A stretch of DNA of 34,267 bases from Chloroflexota bacterium (GTDB lineage Bacteria > Chloroflexota > Dormibacteria > Dormibacterales > Dormibacteraceae), in the NCBI GenBank assembly GCA_005881825.1, contig VBEO01000133.1:1-34267 (forward strand), written 5' to 3'. Within the stretch, counting starts at the first letter, position 1. Every line of letters starts with the position of its first letter. Below are positions 24,091-32,946 of this stretch, in pieces. The notes beneath the pieces are model-generated. The model saw only the letters and a program-made list of their open reading frames with translations, was not told the origin of the DNA and ran no database searches. The position numbers and the translations under genes were made by a program.

Positions 24091-26748
24091 ATGGCAGTAG
24101 CCGTGCACAAATGGGTCTACCGCTTCGATGAGGGCTCGACGGAGATGCGCGACCTGCTCGGGGGCAAGGGCGCCGGAGTGGCCGAGATGGCGCGGGCCGG
24201 GATGCCGGTGCCGCCCGGCTTCACGATCACCACCGAAGCCTGCCGCGCCTACTATGCCGACGGCGCCGGCTCACTCCCCGCAGGCCTGTGGGACCAGGCC
24301 ATGGTGGCGCTGCGTGAGGTCGAGAGCCGGCTGGGCCGGGCGTTCGGGGGGGCCGAGTCACCGCTCCTGGTCAGTGTGCGCTCGGGCGCCCGGATCTCCA
24401 TGCCGGGGATGATGGACACCATCCTCAACCTGGGCCTCAACGAGGACAGCCTGGGCGGGCTGGAGGCCCAGACCGGTGACCGCCGCTTCGCCCTCGACGC
24501 CTACCGGCGGCTGATCCAGATGTTCGCCAAGACGGTCAGGGGTGTGGCGGGCGAGCAGTTCGAGGAGGAGCTGGAGGCGGCTCGGAGCCGGGCCGGCGTC
24601 CAGACCGACGCCGAGCTGGCTCCGTCCGACCTGGAACCGCTCGTGCACCGCTTCCTCGAGATCTACCAGGCCGAGGCCGGCGAGGAGTTCCCGCGCCAGG
24701 TCGATGTCCAGCTGCGGCTGGCCGTGGAGGCCGTCTTCCGTTCCTGGCAGAGTGAGCGAGCGATCGCCTACCGCCGGCACGAAGGCATCCCGGACGACCT
24801 GGGCACGGCCGTCAACGTGCAGGCCATGGTCTTCGGCAACCTGGGCGATACGTCCGGGACCGGCGTCGCCTTCACGCGGGACCCCAACACCGGCGCGCGC
24901 GAGATCTACGGCGATTACCTGCCCAACGCGCAGGGCGAGGACGTGGTGGCCGGCATCCGCGCCACGCTGCCCATCTCGGCGCTGCGCGAGCGGCAGCCGG
25001 AGACCTACCGGGAGCTGACCGGCTACGCCAACCGGCTGGAAGCCCACTACCGGGATGTGCAGGACGTCGAGTTCACGATCGAGCGCGGTCGGCTCTGGAT
25101 GCTGCAGACCCGAACCGCCAAGCGCACCGGCGAAGCGGCCGTGAACACGGCTGTGGACATGGTCGCGGAGGGCCTGATCAGCCGCGAAGTAGCGGTGCTG
25201 AGGGTCGAGCCGCGGCAGCTGGAGCAGGTGCTGCATCCCCGCATCGATCCCGCCGCCCGGGCCGAGGTGCTGGCGCGCGGGGTGCCGGCCGCTCCCGGTG
25301 CTGCCACCGGTGTGGCGGTATTCGACCCCGATACCGCGGCCGCCTGGGGGCGTGAGGGGCGCCCCGTGATCCTGGTCCGAATCTCCACCAGCCCCGAGGA
25401 CGTGCACGGCATGATCGAGTCAGGAGGCATCCTGACATCGACCGGCGGCACGCTCTCACACGCGGCGCTGGTGGCCCGCGGGATGGGCAAGCCGTGCATC
25501 GTCGGCGCCTCAGGCGTGCGGGTGGACCTGGCGGCCAAACAGCTCACGGCCGGTGGCCGCGTCATCGCCGAGGGTGAGGAGCTCACGATCGACGGCTCGA
25601 CGGGCGCCGTCTACGCAGGCGCCGTGCCGACGGTGGCGGCGTCGCAGTCGCCTCGGCTTACGACGCTTCTGGAGTGGGCCGACGCGGGGCGCCGCCTCGA
25701 GGTCTGGGCAAACGCGGACTACCCACGCGACGCCGAGAAGGCGCTGGCCAACGGCGCCCAGGGAATCGGGCTCTGCCGGACCGAGCACATGTTCATGGAG
25801 GAAGACCGGCTGCCGATCGTGCAGGCCATGATCCTGGCCTCCACCAGGGAAGAGCGCGAGGTCGAGCTGTCAAAGCTTCTGCCGATTCAGCGCGAAGACT
25901 TCCGGGGAATCCTGCGCACGATGGCGGGCCTTCCGGTCGTGATCCGGCTCATTGACCCGCCGCTGCACGAGTTTCTGCCCGAGCACGAGGAGGTGGCGCT
26001 CCACGTGGCGAGGCTGTGCGCGGCGGGCGCCGACGCGGCCGCGCTCGAAGGGCCCGAGCGCCTCTTGAACCGGGTCGAGGAGCTGCGGGAGGCCAATCCC
26101 ATGATGGGCTTGCGCGGCTGCCGGCTCGGCATCCTGTTCCCAGAGATCACCCGCATGCAGGTGCGCGCGATCATGGAAGCGGCCTGCGCCCTGCTGGCCG
26201 AAGGCATCGACGCGCGGCCCGAGGTCATGGTGCCGCTGGTGGGCACCGTCGGTGAGATGTCAGCCCAGCGCCGGGAGATCGAGGCCGTGGTGGCAGCGGT
26301 CAGCGCTGAGCGGGGTGGCACCGTGCCGGTGCGGATTGGGACCATGATCGAGGTGCCCCGCGCGGCCCTGGCGGCGGCCGAGATTGCGGGCGAAGCCGAG
26401 TTCTTCAGCTTCGGAACCAACGACCTTTCGCAGATGACGTTCGCCTATTCGCGCGATGATGCGGAGGCGAAGTTCGTGACTGCATACCTCGAGGCCGGGA
26501 TCCTGGCCAGCAATCCCTTCGAAACCCTGGACCCGGTGGTGGTGAGACTGATGTCGATCGCGGTCGAGGAGGGGCGCCAGGCCAGGCCAGGCCTCAAAGT
26601 GGGAATCTGCGGCGAGCACGGTGGCGACCCGGCGTCAATCACACGCTGCCACGAGCTCGGGCTCGACTACGTCTCCTGCAGTCCATTCCGGGTCCCCGTG
26701 GCGCGGCTGTCCGCAGCGCATGCGGCCTTGCGCGCGGAGGGTGCGTAG
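24091..26748 (+). CDS. ppdK: Pyruvate, phosphate dikinase
   Basis: This 885-residue, full-length PPDK has the N-terminal nucleotide domain (GGKGAGVAEMARAGMPVPPGF, then RSGARISMPGMMDTILNLGL), the phosphohistidine domain with His457 in GGTLSHAALVARGMGKPC, and the C-terminal PEP/pyruvate barrel with GLCRTEHMF, FFSFGTNDLSQMTF and GICGEHGGDP. It starts at ATG 24091, four bases after the iclR stop. It interconverts pyruvate, ATP and phosphate with PEP, AMP and pyrophosphate. In this setting it may restore the PEP spent by enzyme I, an efficient pairing when growth is on glycerol. Confidence 0.95.
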   Translation: MAVAVHKWVYRFDEGSTEMRDLLGGKGAGVAEMARAGMPVPPGFTITTEACRAYYADGAGSLPAGLWDQAMVALREVESRLGRAFGGAESPLLVSVRSGARISMPGMMDTILNLGLNEDSLGGLEAQTGDRRFALDAYRRLIQMFAKTVRGVAGEQFEEELEAARSRAGVQTDAELAPSDLEPLVHRFLEIYQAEAGEEFPRQVDVQLRLAVEAVFRSWQSERAIAYRRHEGIPDDLGTAVNVQAMVFGNLGDTSGTGVAFTRDPNTGAREIYGDYLPNAQGEDVVAGIRATLPISALRERQPETYRELTGYANRLEAHYRDVQDVEFTIERGRLWMLQTRTAKRTGEAAVNTAVDMVAEGLISREVAVLRVEPRQLEQVLHPRIDPAARAEVLARGVPAAPGAATGVAVFDPDTAAAWGREGRPVILVRISTSPEDVHGMIESGGILTSTGGTLSHAALVARGMGKPCIVGASGVRVDLAAKQLTAGGRVIAEGEELTIDGSTGAVYAGAVPTVAASQSPRLTTLLEWADAGRRLEVWANADYPRDAEKALANGAQGIGLCRTEHMFMEEDRLPIVQAMILASTREEREVELSKLLPIQREDFRGILRTMAGLPVVIRLIDPPLHEFLPEHEEVALHVARLCAAGADAAALEGPERLLNRVEELREANPMMGLRGCRLGILFPEITRMQVRAIMEAACALLAEGIDARPEVMVPLVGTVGEMSAQRREIEAVVAAVSAERGGTVPVRIGTMIEVPRAALAAAEIAGEAEFFSFGTNDLSQMTFAYSRDDAEAKFVTAYLEAGILASNPFETLDPVVVRLMSIAVEEGRQARPGLKVGICGEHGGDPASITRCHELGLDYVSCSPFRVPVARLSAAHAALRAEGA

Positions 26749-26760
26749 CAGGGGTTTCCT

Positions 26761-26866
26761 CTCCCCCGCTCGTCGGGGAGACCAAGGGGGCCGGGCAGAA
26801 CGGCCTCCCCGACTCGCGGATCGGAGTTCTCTCCCCCGCTCGTCGGGGGAGACCAAGAGGGGGCCG
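26761..26866 (+). terminator. Two copies of a stem-loop repeat after ppdK
   Basis: CTCCCCCGCTCGTCGGGGAG (26761-26780) and CTCCCCCGCTCGTCGGGGGAG (26831-26851) are near-identical hairpins, each followed by ACCAAG and a run of G. They lie between ppdK and the convergent small gene ending at 26893. They may act as a bidirectional terminator and look like a dispersed repetitive element. No U-run follows. Confidence 0.5.
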
Positions 26867-26892
26867 AGGAGAACGCGCGGACCTGCGTCCTC

Positions 26893-27384
26893 TTATCGGG
26901 TCCCGACGATGTTTGCGAGCTCGGCTCGCGCGTCCGGCTCAATCTCGTCCAGGTTGATACCCGTCAGTGTCGCCACAGGCGTTGCGGCGTCACCAAGCTG
27001 GGCTCGCAGAGCCTGACGCCCGAGCGGTGTCGGGGGTGCCGCGTCGACCTGGTGGAGCTGTATGGCGATTCTGGGAAGCGTGTCCGCCGAGAGCTCGGAT
27101 TTGGGAACTCTTACGTCAAAGTCATAAGACTCCAACACAGTCTCGTTGTGACCGAACGCCGCTTCCCTCTGGTCGAAGTTGGTGAAGGCGCGCCGAACGT
27201 TGGGGGCTGGGAGCGAGCCGAGTCCAATTCTGCGATTCTCTACGAGCACCTCGTAAATCAGGCCCGTGCTGACATAGTCGGGAATGGTTAGGGGTCCGGA
27301 CACCTCTTTGGCTCCGACAACGCTCAGAGTCCCCCCATCATTGTGCAGCCGAAGCCGCACGTAGCTCACGCCAGACTCAGCCAT
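26893..27384 (-). CDS. Small protein upstream of ppdK terminators, unknown
   Basis: This 163-residue protein starts at ATG 27384, with AGGAGG eight bases upstream, a strong start. It reads GVSYVRLRLHNDGGTLSVVG, then LIYEVLVENRRIGLGSLPAP and LESYDFDVRVPKSELSADTL, a beta-rich layout, and ends in a helical EIEPDARAELANIVG. No family is recognised. It lies downstream of the M64 peptidase gene in the same orientation, about 300 bases away, and may be an accessory of that enzyme. Confidence 0.7.
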   Translation of the reverse strand: MAESGVSYVRLRLHNDGGTLSVVGAKEVSGPLTIPDYVSTGLIYEVLVENRRIGLGSLPAPNVRRAFTNFDQREAAFGHNETVLESYDFDVRVPKSELSADTLPRIAIQLHQVDAAPPTPLGRQALRAQLGDAATPVATLTGINLDEIEPDARAELANIVGTR

Positions 27385-27685
27385 CGCGCGGCCTCCTGAT
27401 TTCTGCTGTTCGCCAAGCCTCCGGCCCTCAGATGCGGCCGCAGCCTTCGAGGAGCGCTTTGGCGTCGGAGCCATGCGCCCATGCCCTGCACTGGCAGCGG
27501 CCGGCCGACGTTCCATACGCGGTCCTCGAACGCCGGCGATACTTCGAGCCCCGATCTTGTCCACCGGAGCCATGGTTGGCAGGAGATGGTTCTCAATCAC
27601 CGGCGGCTGGCCAGGCAGGTGAGCAGTTTCCAGCGCCTCTTCTGGATCGCCTTCGCCTCGTTGGTTCACTTTCACTCCCCCTCCG
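27385..27685. other. 300-base gap with an in-frame N-terminal extension of unclear status
   Basis: The minus-strand frame of the 163-residue gene stays open upstream to 27741. GTG codons near 27680 follow a GGAGGGGG-like site. The reading (VNQRGEGDPEEALETAHLPG, then basic and Ala-rich) is low in complexity, so it is treated as non-coding or a spacer. No terminator was seen. Confidence 0.3.
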
Positions 27686-29621
27686 CTACCAGTTTCGTCC
27701 GTACCGGTAGTTGTGTATGAATCGGTAGTAGATTCGATCAAGATCGACAGGCGTCGCCGCGCGCATCATCCCAAACCAATCCTGGTTGTGGACGAAGAGG
27801 TCGGCCTCAGATCCCGATCCGCGGAAGTCGCACGGTTCGAAGCGATCAACTGTGCCGATGTGCCACTCGCCGACCCAGTCCGCCTTCCAACTGATGGACA
27901 ATGCCGATCCGTTGGAGATGCCGGACCCGAGATATACCTGAGACCAGTCGAGCGAATTGAAGAACCACAGGTCAGCCAACCCATCGCCGTTCATATCGCC
28001 GACAAAGTGGCGGTCGTGCCTCCGCATCTGCCAACCAGGCGCATTGCCGTCATAGCCCCTGACCATCGACAGGCGTCCACGGCGACTGGCCAGCATGCCC
28101 AGGTAGGACATAGCCCAGTCGTCTCCGTTGAACACGAAGAGATCGTCGGTTCCATCGCCGTTGAAGTCGCCAGTGAAATGCTGGTCGGACGGTCTCATTT
28201 GCCAGCCCGGCATGACTCCGTCGTAGCGTCGACTCATGTGTAGGTTGGTTCCGTCGCTCCTCAGGAGGCCCAGGTAGGGGAATATCCAGGCGGGGCCGTT
28301 GAAGACCATGAGGTCGACCTTTCCGTCGCCGTTCCAATCGCCAACATGGAATTGATCGTTGGGTCGCATCTGCCAACCGGGCAGGTTGCCGTCGTACCGT
28401 CGCACCAACTGCAACCCGCTTCCTGTCGAGCGCAAGAGGCCGATGTAAGGAATTGCCCAGTTGCTTCCGTTGAATACGTAGACATCCGCCCGGCCGTCGC
28501 CGTTGAAGTCGCCGACGAAGAATTGGTCTCCAGCACTGAACTGCCAGCCTGGCATGCTGCCGTCGTAGCGCGCAATCAGGTGCATCTTCCCGGTGCCATC
28601 GTCGGCAATCAAGCCCAAGTAGGGCATGATCCAGTCGGTGCCATTGAAGACGAGCACCTCGTCCTTGCCGTCCTTGTCGAAGTCGCCGGTGAAGAACCGG
28701 TCGTTCGGCTGAAATTGCCAGGAACCCGGCACACGCTCCACAGCGCTGAAGGCAACACTCAATCGAGAGCCGTCAGAAGCGTAGGTGAGGATGGAGTTCC
28801 CGTTGTGAACCAGGACGTCGCTCTTGCCATCCCCATCGAAGTCGCCCGCGTGGGCATTGACGAAGGTTCGACCCATCTTGGAGTCGTTCTTGTTCTTCAT
28901 GGTCGTGTAGCAGACCGGACAGTATGGCGGCGAGTTGGAGCGCATCCTGCAGTTGATCACCGGTCGATAGACGCCGGTGAGGTTGGTGTTGCCGCCCTCG
29001 AAGATGCCGACACTCTGGTTGTCGTCCCAGTCAGCCGGTCGAGCACCCGCGGTATAGCCTGCGCATGCCCCGACACCCGTGGGTATAGGTGTGGCGGGGT
29101 TGATGAAGTTACCCCACTTTTCGGTTGCCCGGTCGAGGTTTACGGTTAGGTCCGGAAGACCGGGCTCACCACCGGCATACACGCCGCTGACGCAGTACTC
29201 GTCGGCGAAACCGCCCAGGGCGTGCCCAAATTCGTGAGCAATCGTATCCCAGCTGACGCCCAGGGGTAGCCAGGCGTACCCACCGCCACCGCAGCCGCCG
29301 AATCCGGGGTTGTTGAGGAGGACCATGACCAGGTTGTGGTCCGGGACCCAGGTGTTGAGAGCGTTCTGCAGGAGCGTCCAGCTGATGGGTCCACCCTCGA
29401 GCCAGCAATGGGACCAGGAGCCGCTGTAGTAATAGCCGAGCGCGGTATTCGTCCTCGTAGTAATAGTCGTGAGCAAACAGACCATCAATTAGCAGCGCTT
29501 GGACCGCGTTGTTGTAAGCCGTCTGATCGGCCCCACTAGAGAACCCGTCCCCCAACACTGCGATGTTGATCTTGGTCCCCGGCGGTCCGGAAGCCAGGAT
29601 TTGAGTCATGCTGTCAGGCAT
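27686..29621 (-). CDS. M64-type metallopeptidase with seven FG-GAP repeats, frame-broken
   Basis: The true start is ATG 29621 (PDSMTQILASGPPGTKINIA, ribosome site GAGGAGG). The first part reads AVLGDGFSSGADQTAYNNAV to FAHDYYYEDE, the M64 (IgA-peptidase-like) start. Then the frame changes near 29450 and NTALGYYYSGSWSHCWLEGG follows, with zinc motif WDTIAHEFGHALGGFADEY. About 30-40 residues usually found between these parts are missing. The C-terminal part has seven Asp-rich FG-GAP repeats (such as GDFDGDGKSDVLVHNG), forming a probable seven-bladed propeller. No signal peptide is seen. It is divergent from the copper oxidase gene. Unless the break is an assembly error, the enzyme is not functional. 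Confidence 0.8.
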
Positions 29622-29922
29622 GGCGACCTCCTCGAGCGAGTCGGCGAGACAGCTTGAGGGTCTTGGCGCTGGCGCACACAATTGCGCGCGAGGCTGCTCT
29701 CAGTGCATCCAACAAGCACTTGGTGCCGCGTCAGCCGGATGAACGCCATGCCCCTCGTTCCCCTAAGCCATCCCGGGCTGCAGTCGGGTCTGAGTACAGG
29801 GTAAGCTGGGCACGCAAGATGTCAAGGTGGTCGCCGCACATCTTGCCTGCGACCGTTTCGTCCACATCCTTCTCCGGCCACCGCCTGCATGAGTTGCGAC
29901 TCGCACACAGGGGGAAGATGTA
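29622..29922. other. Divergent intergenic region between M64 and copper oxidase genes
   Basis: The 301 bases hold no gene. Ribosome sites are evident at each end (GAGGAGG for the peptidase, GGGGAAG for the oxidase), but no clear pair of promoter boxes and no strong palindrome was found. Confidence 0.4.
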
Positions 29923-32421
29923 GTGCCAGTGGGCGGATTCCGGACCATCCCCGATTGGTTCTCGCACGAGAACGCCGGGGCAGCGGTGACCGTCGCGGAC
30001 GTCACCGGCAATGGACGTCCAGACCTCATTGCGTTGATGGTCGACAGCCCCCCAGGCCCGAACCGGGGCCTGTACCGTGTCGGCCGCGACCTGGACGCTA
30101 CGGGCAACCCGATGGGCGGGTGGACGCAGTGGATGGATGTGCCCGACTGGTTCTCGTGGGAGAATCAGGGCGCCGGCATTGCGATCGCTGACGTCACAGG
30201 CAGTGGCAAGCCCGACGTTGTCGTTCTCATGGTGGACAACCCGCCGGGCTTAAATCGGGGCTTGTACCGCATAGGTCGCGATGTCGATGTGACAGGCAAC
30301 GTGACCGCCGGGTGGGCGCCTTGGATCGACGTCCCTGACTGGTTTTCCTGGGAGAACCAAGGTGCTGGCCTCGCCCTTGCGGATCTGAATGGGAATGGCC
30401 GACTGGACCTGATCGCCTTCATGATCGACAGTCCGCCTGGCCAGAATCGCGGTCTATTCAGAGTCGGCCGCGATCTCGATGCGGCGGGCAACGTCACCAA
30501 CGGCTGGACCGGCTGGATGGACGTTCCGGATTGGTTTTCGTGGGAGAACCAGGGCGGCGGCGTAGCCGTTGCGGATGTAACCGGCAACGGCAGATCCGAT
30601 TTGGTGGTCTTCGGGATTGACAATCCCCCCGGGCCGGAAGGACCGCTGCCGGCTGCAAATCCGTCCGGCCAGAACCAGGCCTATTACCGGATCGCGCTGG
30701 ACATCGGGCCCGACGGTGCGCCGCGTGGCGGGTGGTCGAGCCTGCTGGGTATCAACAATTGGGGCTCGTGGGACAACCAGCATGGCGGAGTCGCGGTCGC
30801 CAATCTCGATGGAACAATGCAGTTGCTGGTGATGGCGGTCGACCACGCTCCGGAGGGCAACACCGGAGTCTACAAACTGGTCCAGCTTGTCGAGCGCCCC
30901 AAGACGCACGGCCGATGGGACTTGCTTCCGTTCAACTCACAAGTGCTGGCGATCCACGCAGCCCTCCTGCCGACGGGCCGAGTGTTGTTCTTTGCCGGTT
31001 CCGGCAACAACACCGTGAGGGACGCCGATCCCACGTTTGGTGATGTCACCAAGAATATGTGGACGAGCGTGGTATGGGATCCGACTGCGCCGCAGGGGGC
31101 AAACTTCAGCCATCCCCCGACGATCAAGAGGGCCGATGGGAGGCCATTCGACTTCTTCTGTGGCGGCGACGCTTTTTTACCGGATGGACGATTGATCTCG
31201 GCCGGCGGCAATCAAGCGTACAACGATGGAAACAACCTGGGTCAGCGTGACGTCGCCGCCTTTGACCCCCAGACTGAACAATGGCAGGCGTTGCCACCGA
31301 TGGTCGAGGGACGCTGGTATCCAACCCTGCTCTCTCTTGACGACGGCCGCATCCTGGCCGTGAGCGGAAAGAACGGCACCGATGGCCAGCTCAATCAGCG
31401 AATAGAGATCTACGATCCCGTTGCAAACGTGTGGAGGGAGTCTGAGCACCCCCACGATCCCAATTTCGTAGGGCTGCCCTTTTACGCGCACATCTTCTTG
31501 CTCAACGATGGTCGCATCTTCTTCAGCGGCGGGAGAATGGACGACGATCGACCGCAGCAGGCGGGTTTCATAGATATTCGCAGGGATCCAGTCACCTTCC
31601 AGCCCGTGCCAGCCAATGAGATCAGCGCCTTCCGCAACCAGTCGTCCAGCGTCCTGTTGCCTCCTGCGCAGGACCAGGACGTGATGATCATCGGCGGCGG
31701 GCCGGTCGATGACGTCACCAGTGCCACTGGCAGCACCGAGCGCGTCTCGCTGGCCGAGCCGAATCCTCGCTATCGCATGTCCATGCCCTTGAGCCTGCCA
31801 AGGATGCACTTGAACGCCGTGCTGCTGCCGGATCGGACCGTCTTCGTCAGTGGAGGCGCGATCAATCACGAGGAGGCAGGCGTGGCGCCAGTAGCCCGCC
31901 TGCAGTCAGAGCTCTACGACCCGGAGACGGACACCTGGCGGCCCGGAGCCACGGCTTCGGTGGTCAGGATGTATCACTCGATTGCGCTTCTCCTTCCCGA
32001 TGGCCGCGTTGTGACCGCCAGTGGCAATCCTCCTCCCTATGGCAACTTGCCGGGGTGGATCGAGCAGCCGAACGAAGAACTCCACCTTGAAATGTACAGC
32101 CCTCCTTACATGTTCGCCGGCTCGCGCCCGACGATCGTTAACGCGCCCGGAGAGTGGAACTATGCGACGACGGTCGCTGTCGAAACGCCACAAGCACTCA
32201 CCATCAAGTGGGCGCACCTCATTCGCAACGGTGTCACCACGCACGCGTTCGACAACTCGCAGCGGCTGGTAGACTTGCCAATAACCTCGAAGGCGGACGG
32301 CAAGCTAGAGGTCTCGGTTGCAGGTCAACCGACGTTGGCGCCCCCCGGTTGGTATCTGCTCTTCATTGTTGACGATTCCGGAACGCCATCGACTGGGCAT
32401 TGGGTGCATCTCGCGATGTAG
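29923..32421 (+). CDS. Galactose-oxidase-like copper radical oxidase with N-terminal FG-GAP repeats
   Basis: This 832-residue protein starts at GTG 29923 after GGGGAAG. Five repeats of about 64 codons (PDWFSWENQGAGIAIADVTG type) make up the first ~320 residues. The galactose-oxidase/glyoxal-oxidase Kelch domain follows. Copper and cofactor residues are all recognisable: Cys413 (FFCGGDAFLPDG) and Tyr466 (RWYPT) for the thioether crosslink, Tyr684-His685 (VRMYHSIALL), and His774 (NGVTTHAFDN). The C-terminal domain is DUF1929-like, with SPPYMFAGSRPTI near its start. Such enzymes oxidise primary alcohols or aldehydes and make hydrogen peroxide. No signal peptide is present, which is odd for a normally extracellular enzyme. 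Confidence 0.9.
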   Translation: MPVGGFRTIPDWFSHENAGAAVTVADVTGNGRPDLIALMVDSPPGPNRGLYRVGRDLDATGNPMGGWTQWMDVPDWFSWENQGAGIAIADVTGSGKPDVVVLMVDNPPGLNRGLYRIGRDVDVTGNVTAGWAPWIDVPDWFSWENQGAGLALADLNGNGRLDLIAFMIDSPPGQNRGLFRVGRDLDAAGNVTNGWTGWMDVPDWFSWENQGGGVAVADVTGNGRSDLVVFGIDNPPGPEGPLPAANPSGQNQAYYRIALDIGPDGAPRGGWSSLLGINNWGSWDNQHGGVAVANLDGTMQLLVMAVDHAPEGNTGVYKLVQLVERPKTHGRWDLLPFNSQVLAIHAALLPTGRVLFFAGSGNNTVRDADPTFGDVTKNMWTSVVWDPTAPQGANFSHPPTIKRADGRPFDFFCGGDAFLPDGRLISAGGNQAYNDGNNLGQRDVAAFDPQTEQWQALPPMVEGRWYPTLLSLDDGRILAVSGKNGTDGQLNQRIEIYDPVANVWRESEHPHDPNFVGLPFYAHIFLLNDGRIFFSGGRMDDDRPQQAGFIDIRRDPVTFQPVPANEISAFRNQSSSVLLPPAQDQDVMIIGGGPVDDVTSATGSTERVSLAEPNPRYRMSMPLSLPRMHLNAVLLPDRTVFVSGGAINHEEAGVAPVARLQSELYDPETDTWRPGATASVVRMYHSIALLLPDGRVVTASGNPPPYGNLPGWIEQPNEELHLEMYSPPYMFAGSRPTIVNAPGEWNYATTVAVETPQALTIKWAHLIRNGVTTHAFDNSQRLVDLPITSKADGKLEVSVAGQPTLAPPGWYLLFIVDDSGTPSTGHWVHLAM
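29953..30890 (+). repeat. 192-base tandem repeats in the copper oxidase gene
   Basis: The segment starting GAYTGGTTYTCG recurs at 29953, 30145, 30337 and 30529, exactly 192 bases apart. A fifth, more divergent unit (NNWGSWDNQHGG) starts around 30760. Each unit encodes one FG-GAP-like blade. Confidence 0.8.
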
Positions 32422-32660
32422 CTTCGGCTATGGAGGGGCCAGCGTCGCCGGCGCTCATGGCAAACTCGCGAGGCGTAACCCTTCGGTGGTGTCGGGTTGA
32501 AGTTGTGTTGGCAAGCCCAAGACCCAGGACGTAGTCGTAGACGACGCGGGCCTTCGGAGAGGTCACCTCGATCCGATGGCGAAGGGGATCATGTCCGCCG
32601 CGATCCACGCATCGAGGGTGGCTGGTGGCCACATGGGAGTGATCCTTCGCGGCTCCGGGG
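32422..32660. other. Gap without supported gene
   Basis: After the oxidase stop, a minus-strand frame (32363-32632) has no ribosome site and no recognisable motif. It is left unannotated. No terminator hairpin with a T-run was found. Confidence 0.35.
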
Positions 32661-32930
32661 CTAGCTGATCAGCTCGTTATCCAAGGAGTAAACCCGGAGA
32701 CGCATGCTCATTGTCGCCGGGTCGATGACGCCTTCAGCTACGCAGACCGTGTCGTTCAGCCAGCTGTATCCTTCCGCTTCGGACTCGAACCAGCAGGCGA
32801 TGAGCTGTCCGCCCTTGCGCTCGCCCTTGTCATTAACGCTGAGCAGCCCCCGAGAATCGGTCCACTTCTTGTAAGAGATCCTGGTCCAGGCGTCGGGTCG
32901 GGCAGACAGAGCCAACTGGTCCAGGCACAT
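32661..32930 (-). CDS. Small hypothetical protein or 5'-truncated gene next to the IS
   Basis: The 89-residue translation reads PDAWTRISYKKWTDSRGLLS, GGQLIACWFESEAEGYSWLN, DTVCVAEGVIDPATMSMRLR and VYSLDNELIS. It is well composed and looks coding. It starts with ATG 32930, ten bases before the proposed end of the insertion sequence, and GAGAGGA is upstream inside the element. The original N-terminus may therefore have been removed by the insertion. No family is recognised. Confidence 0.5.
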   Translation of the reverse strand: MCLDQLALSARPDAWTRISYKKWTDSRGLLSVNDKGERKGGQLIACWFESEAEGYSWLNDTVCVAEGVIDPATMSMRLRVYSLDNELIS

Positions 32931-32946
32931 CGAGGGGAGTGTCCTC

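Noticed and set aside
29953..30890. Regular 192-base repeats as a CRISPR array
   Set aside because: Units are long, wholly coding and encode FG-GAP blades. There are no short repeats with unique spacers and no cas genes.
32363..32632. Minus-strand frame after the copper oxidase
   Set aside because: It overlaps the oxidase end, has no ribosome site and no family resemblance.
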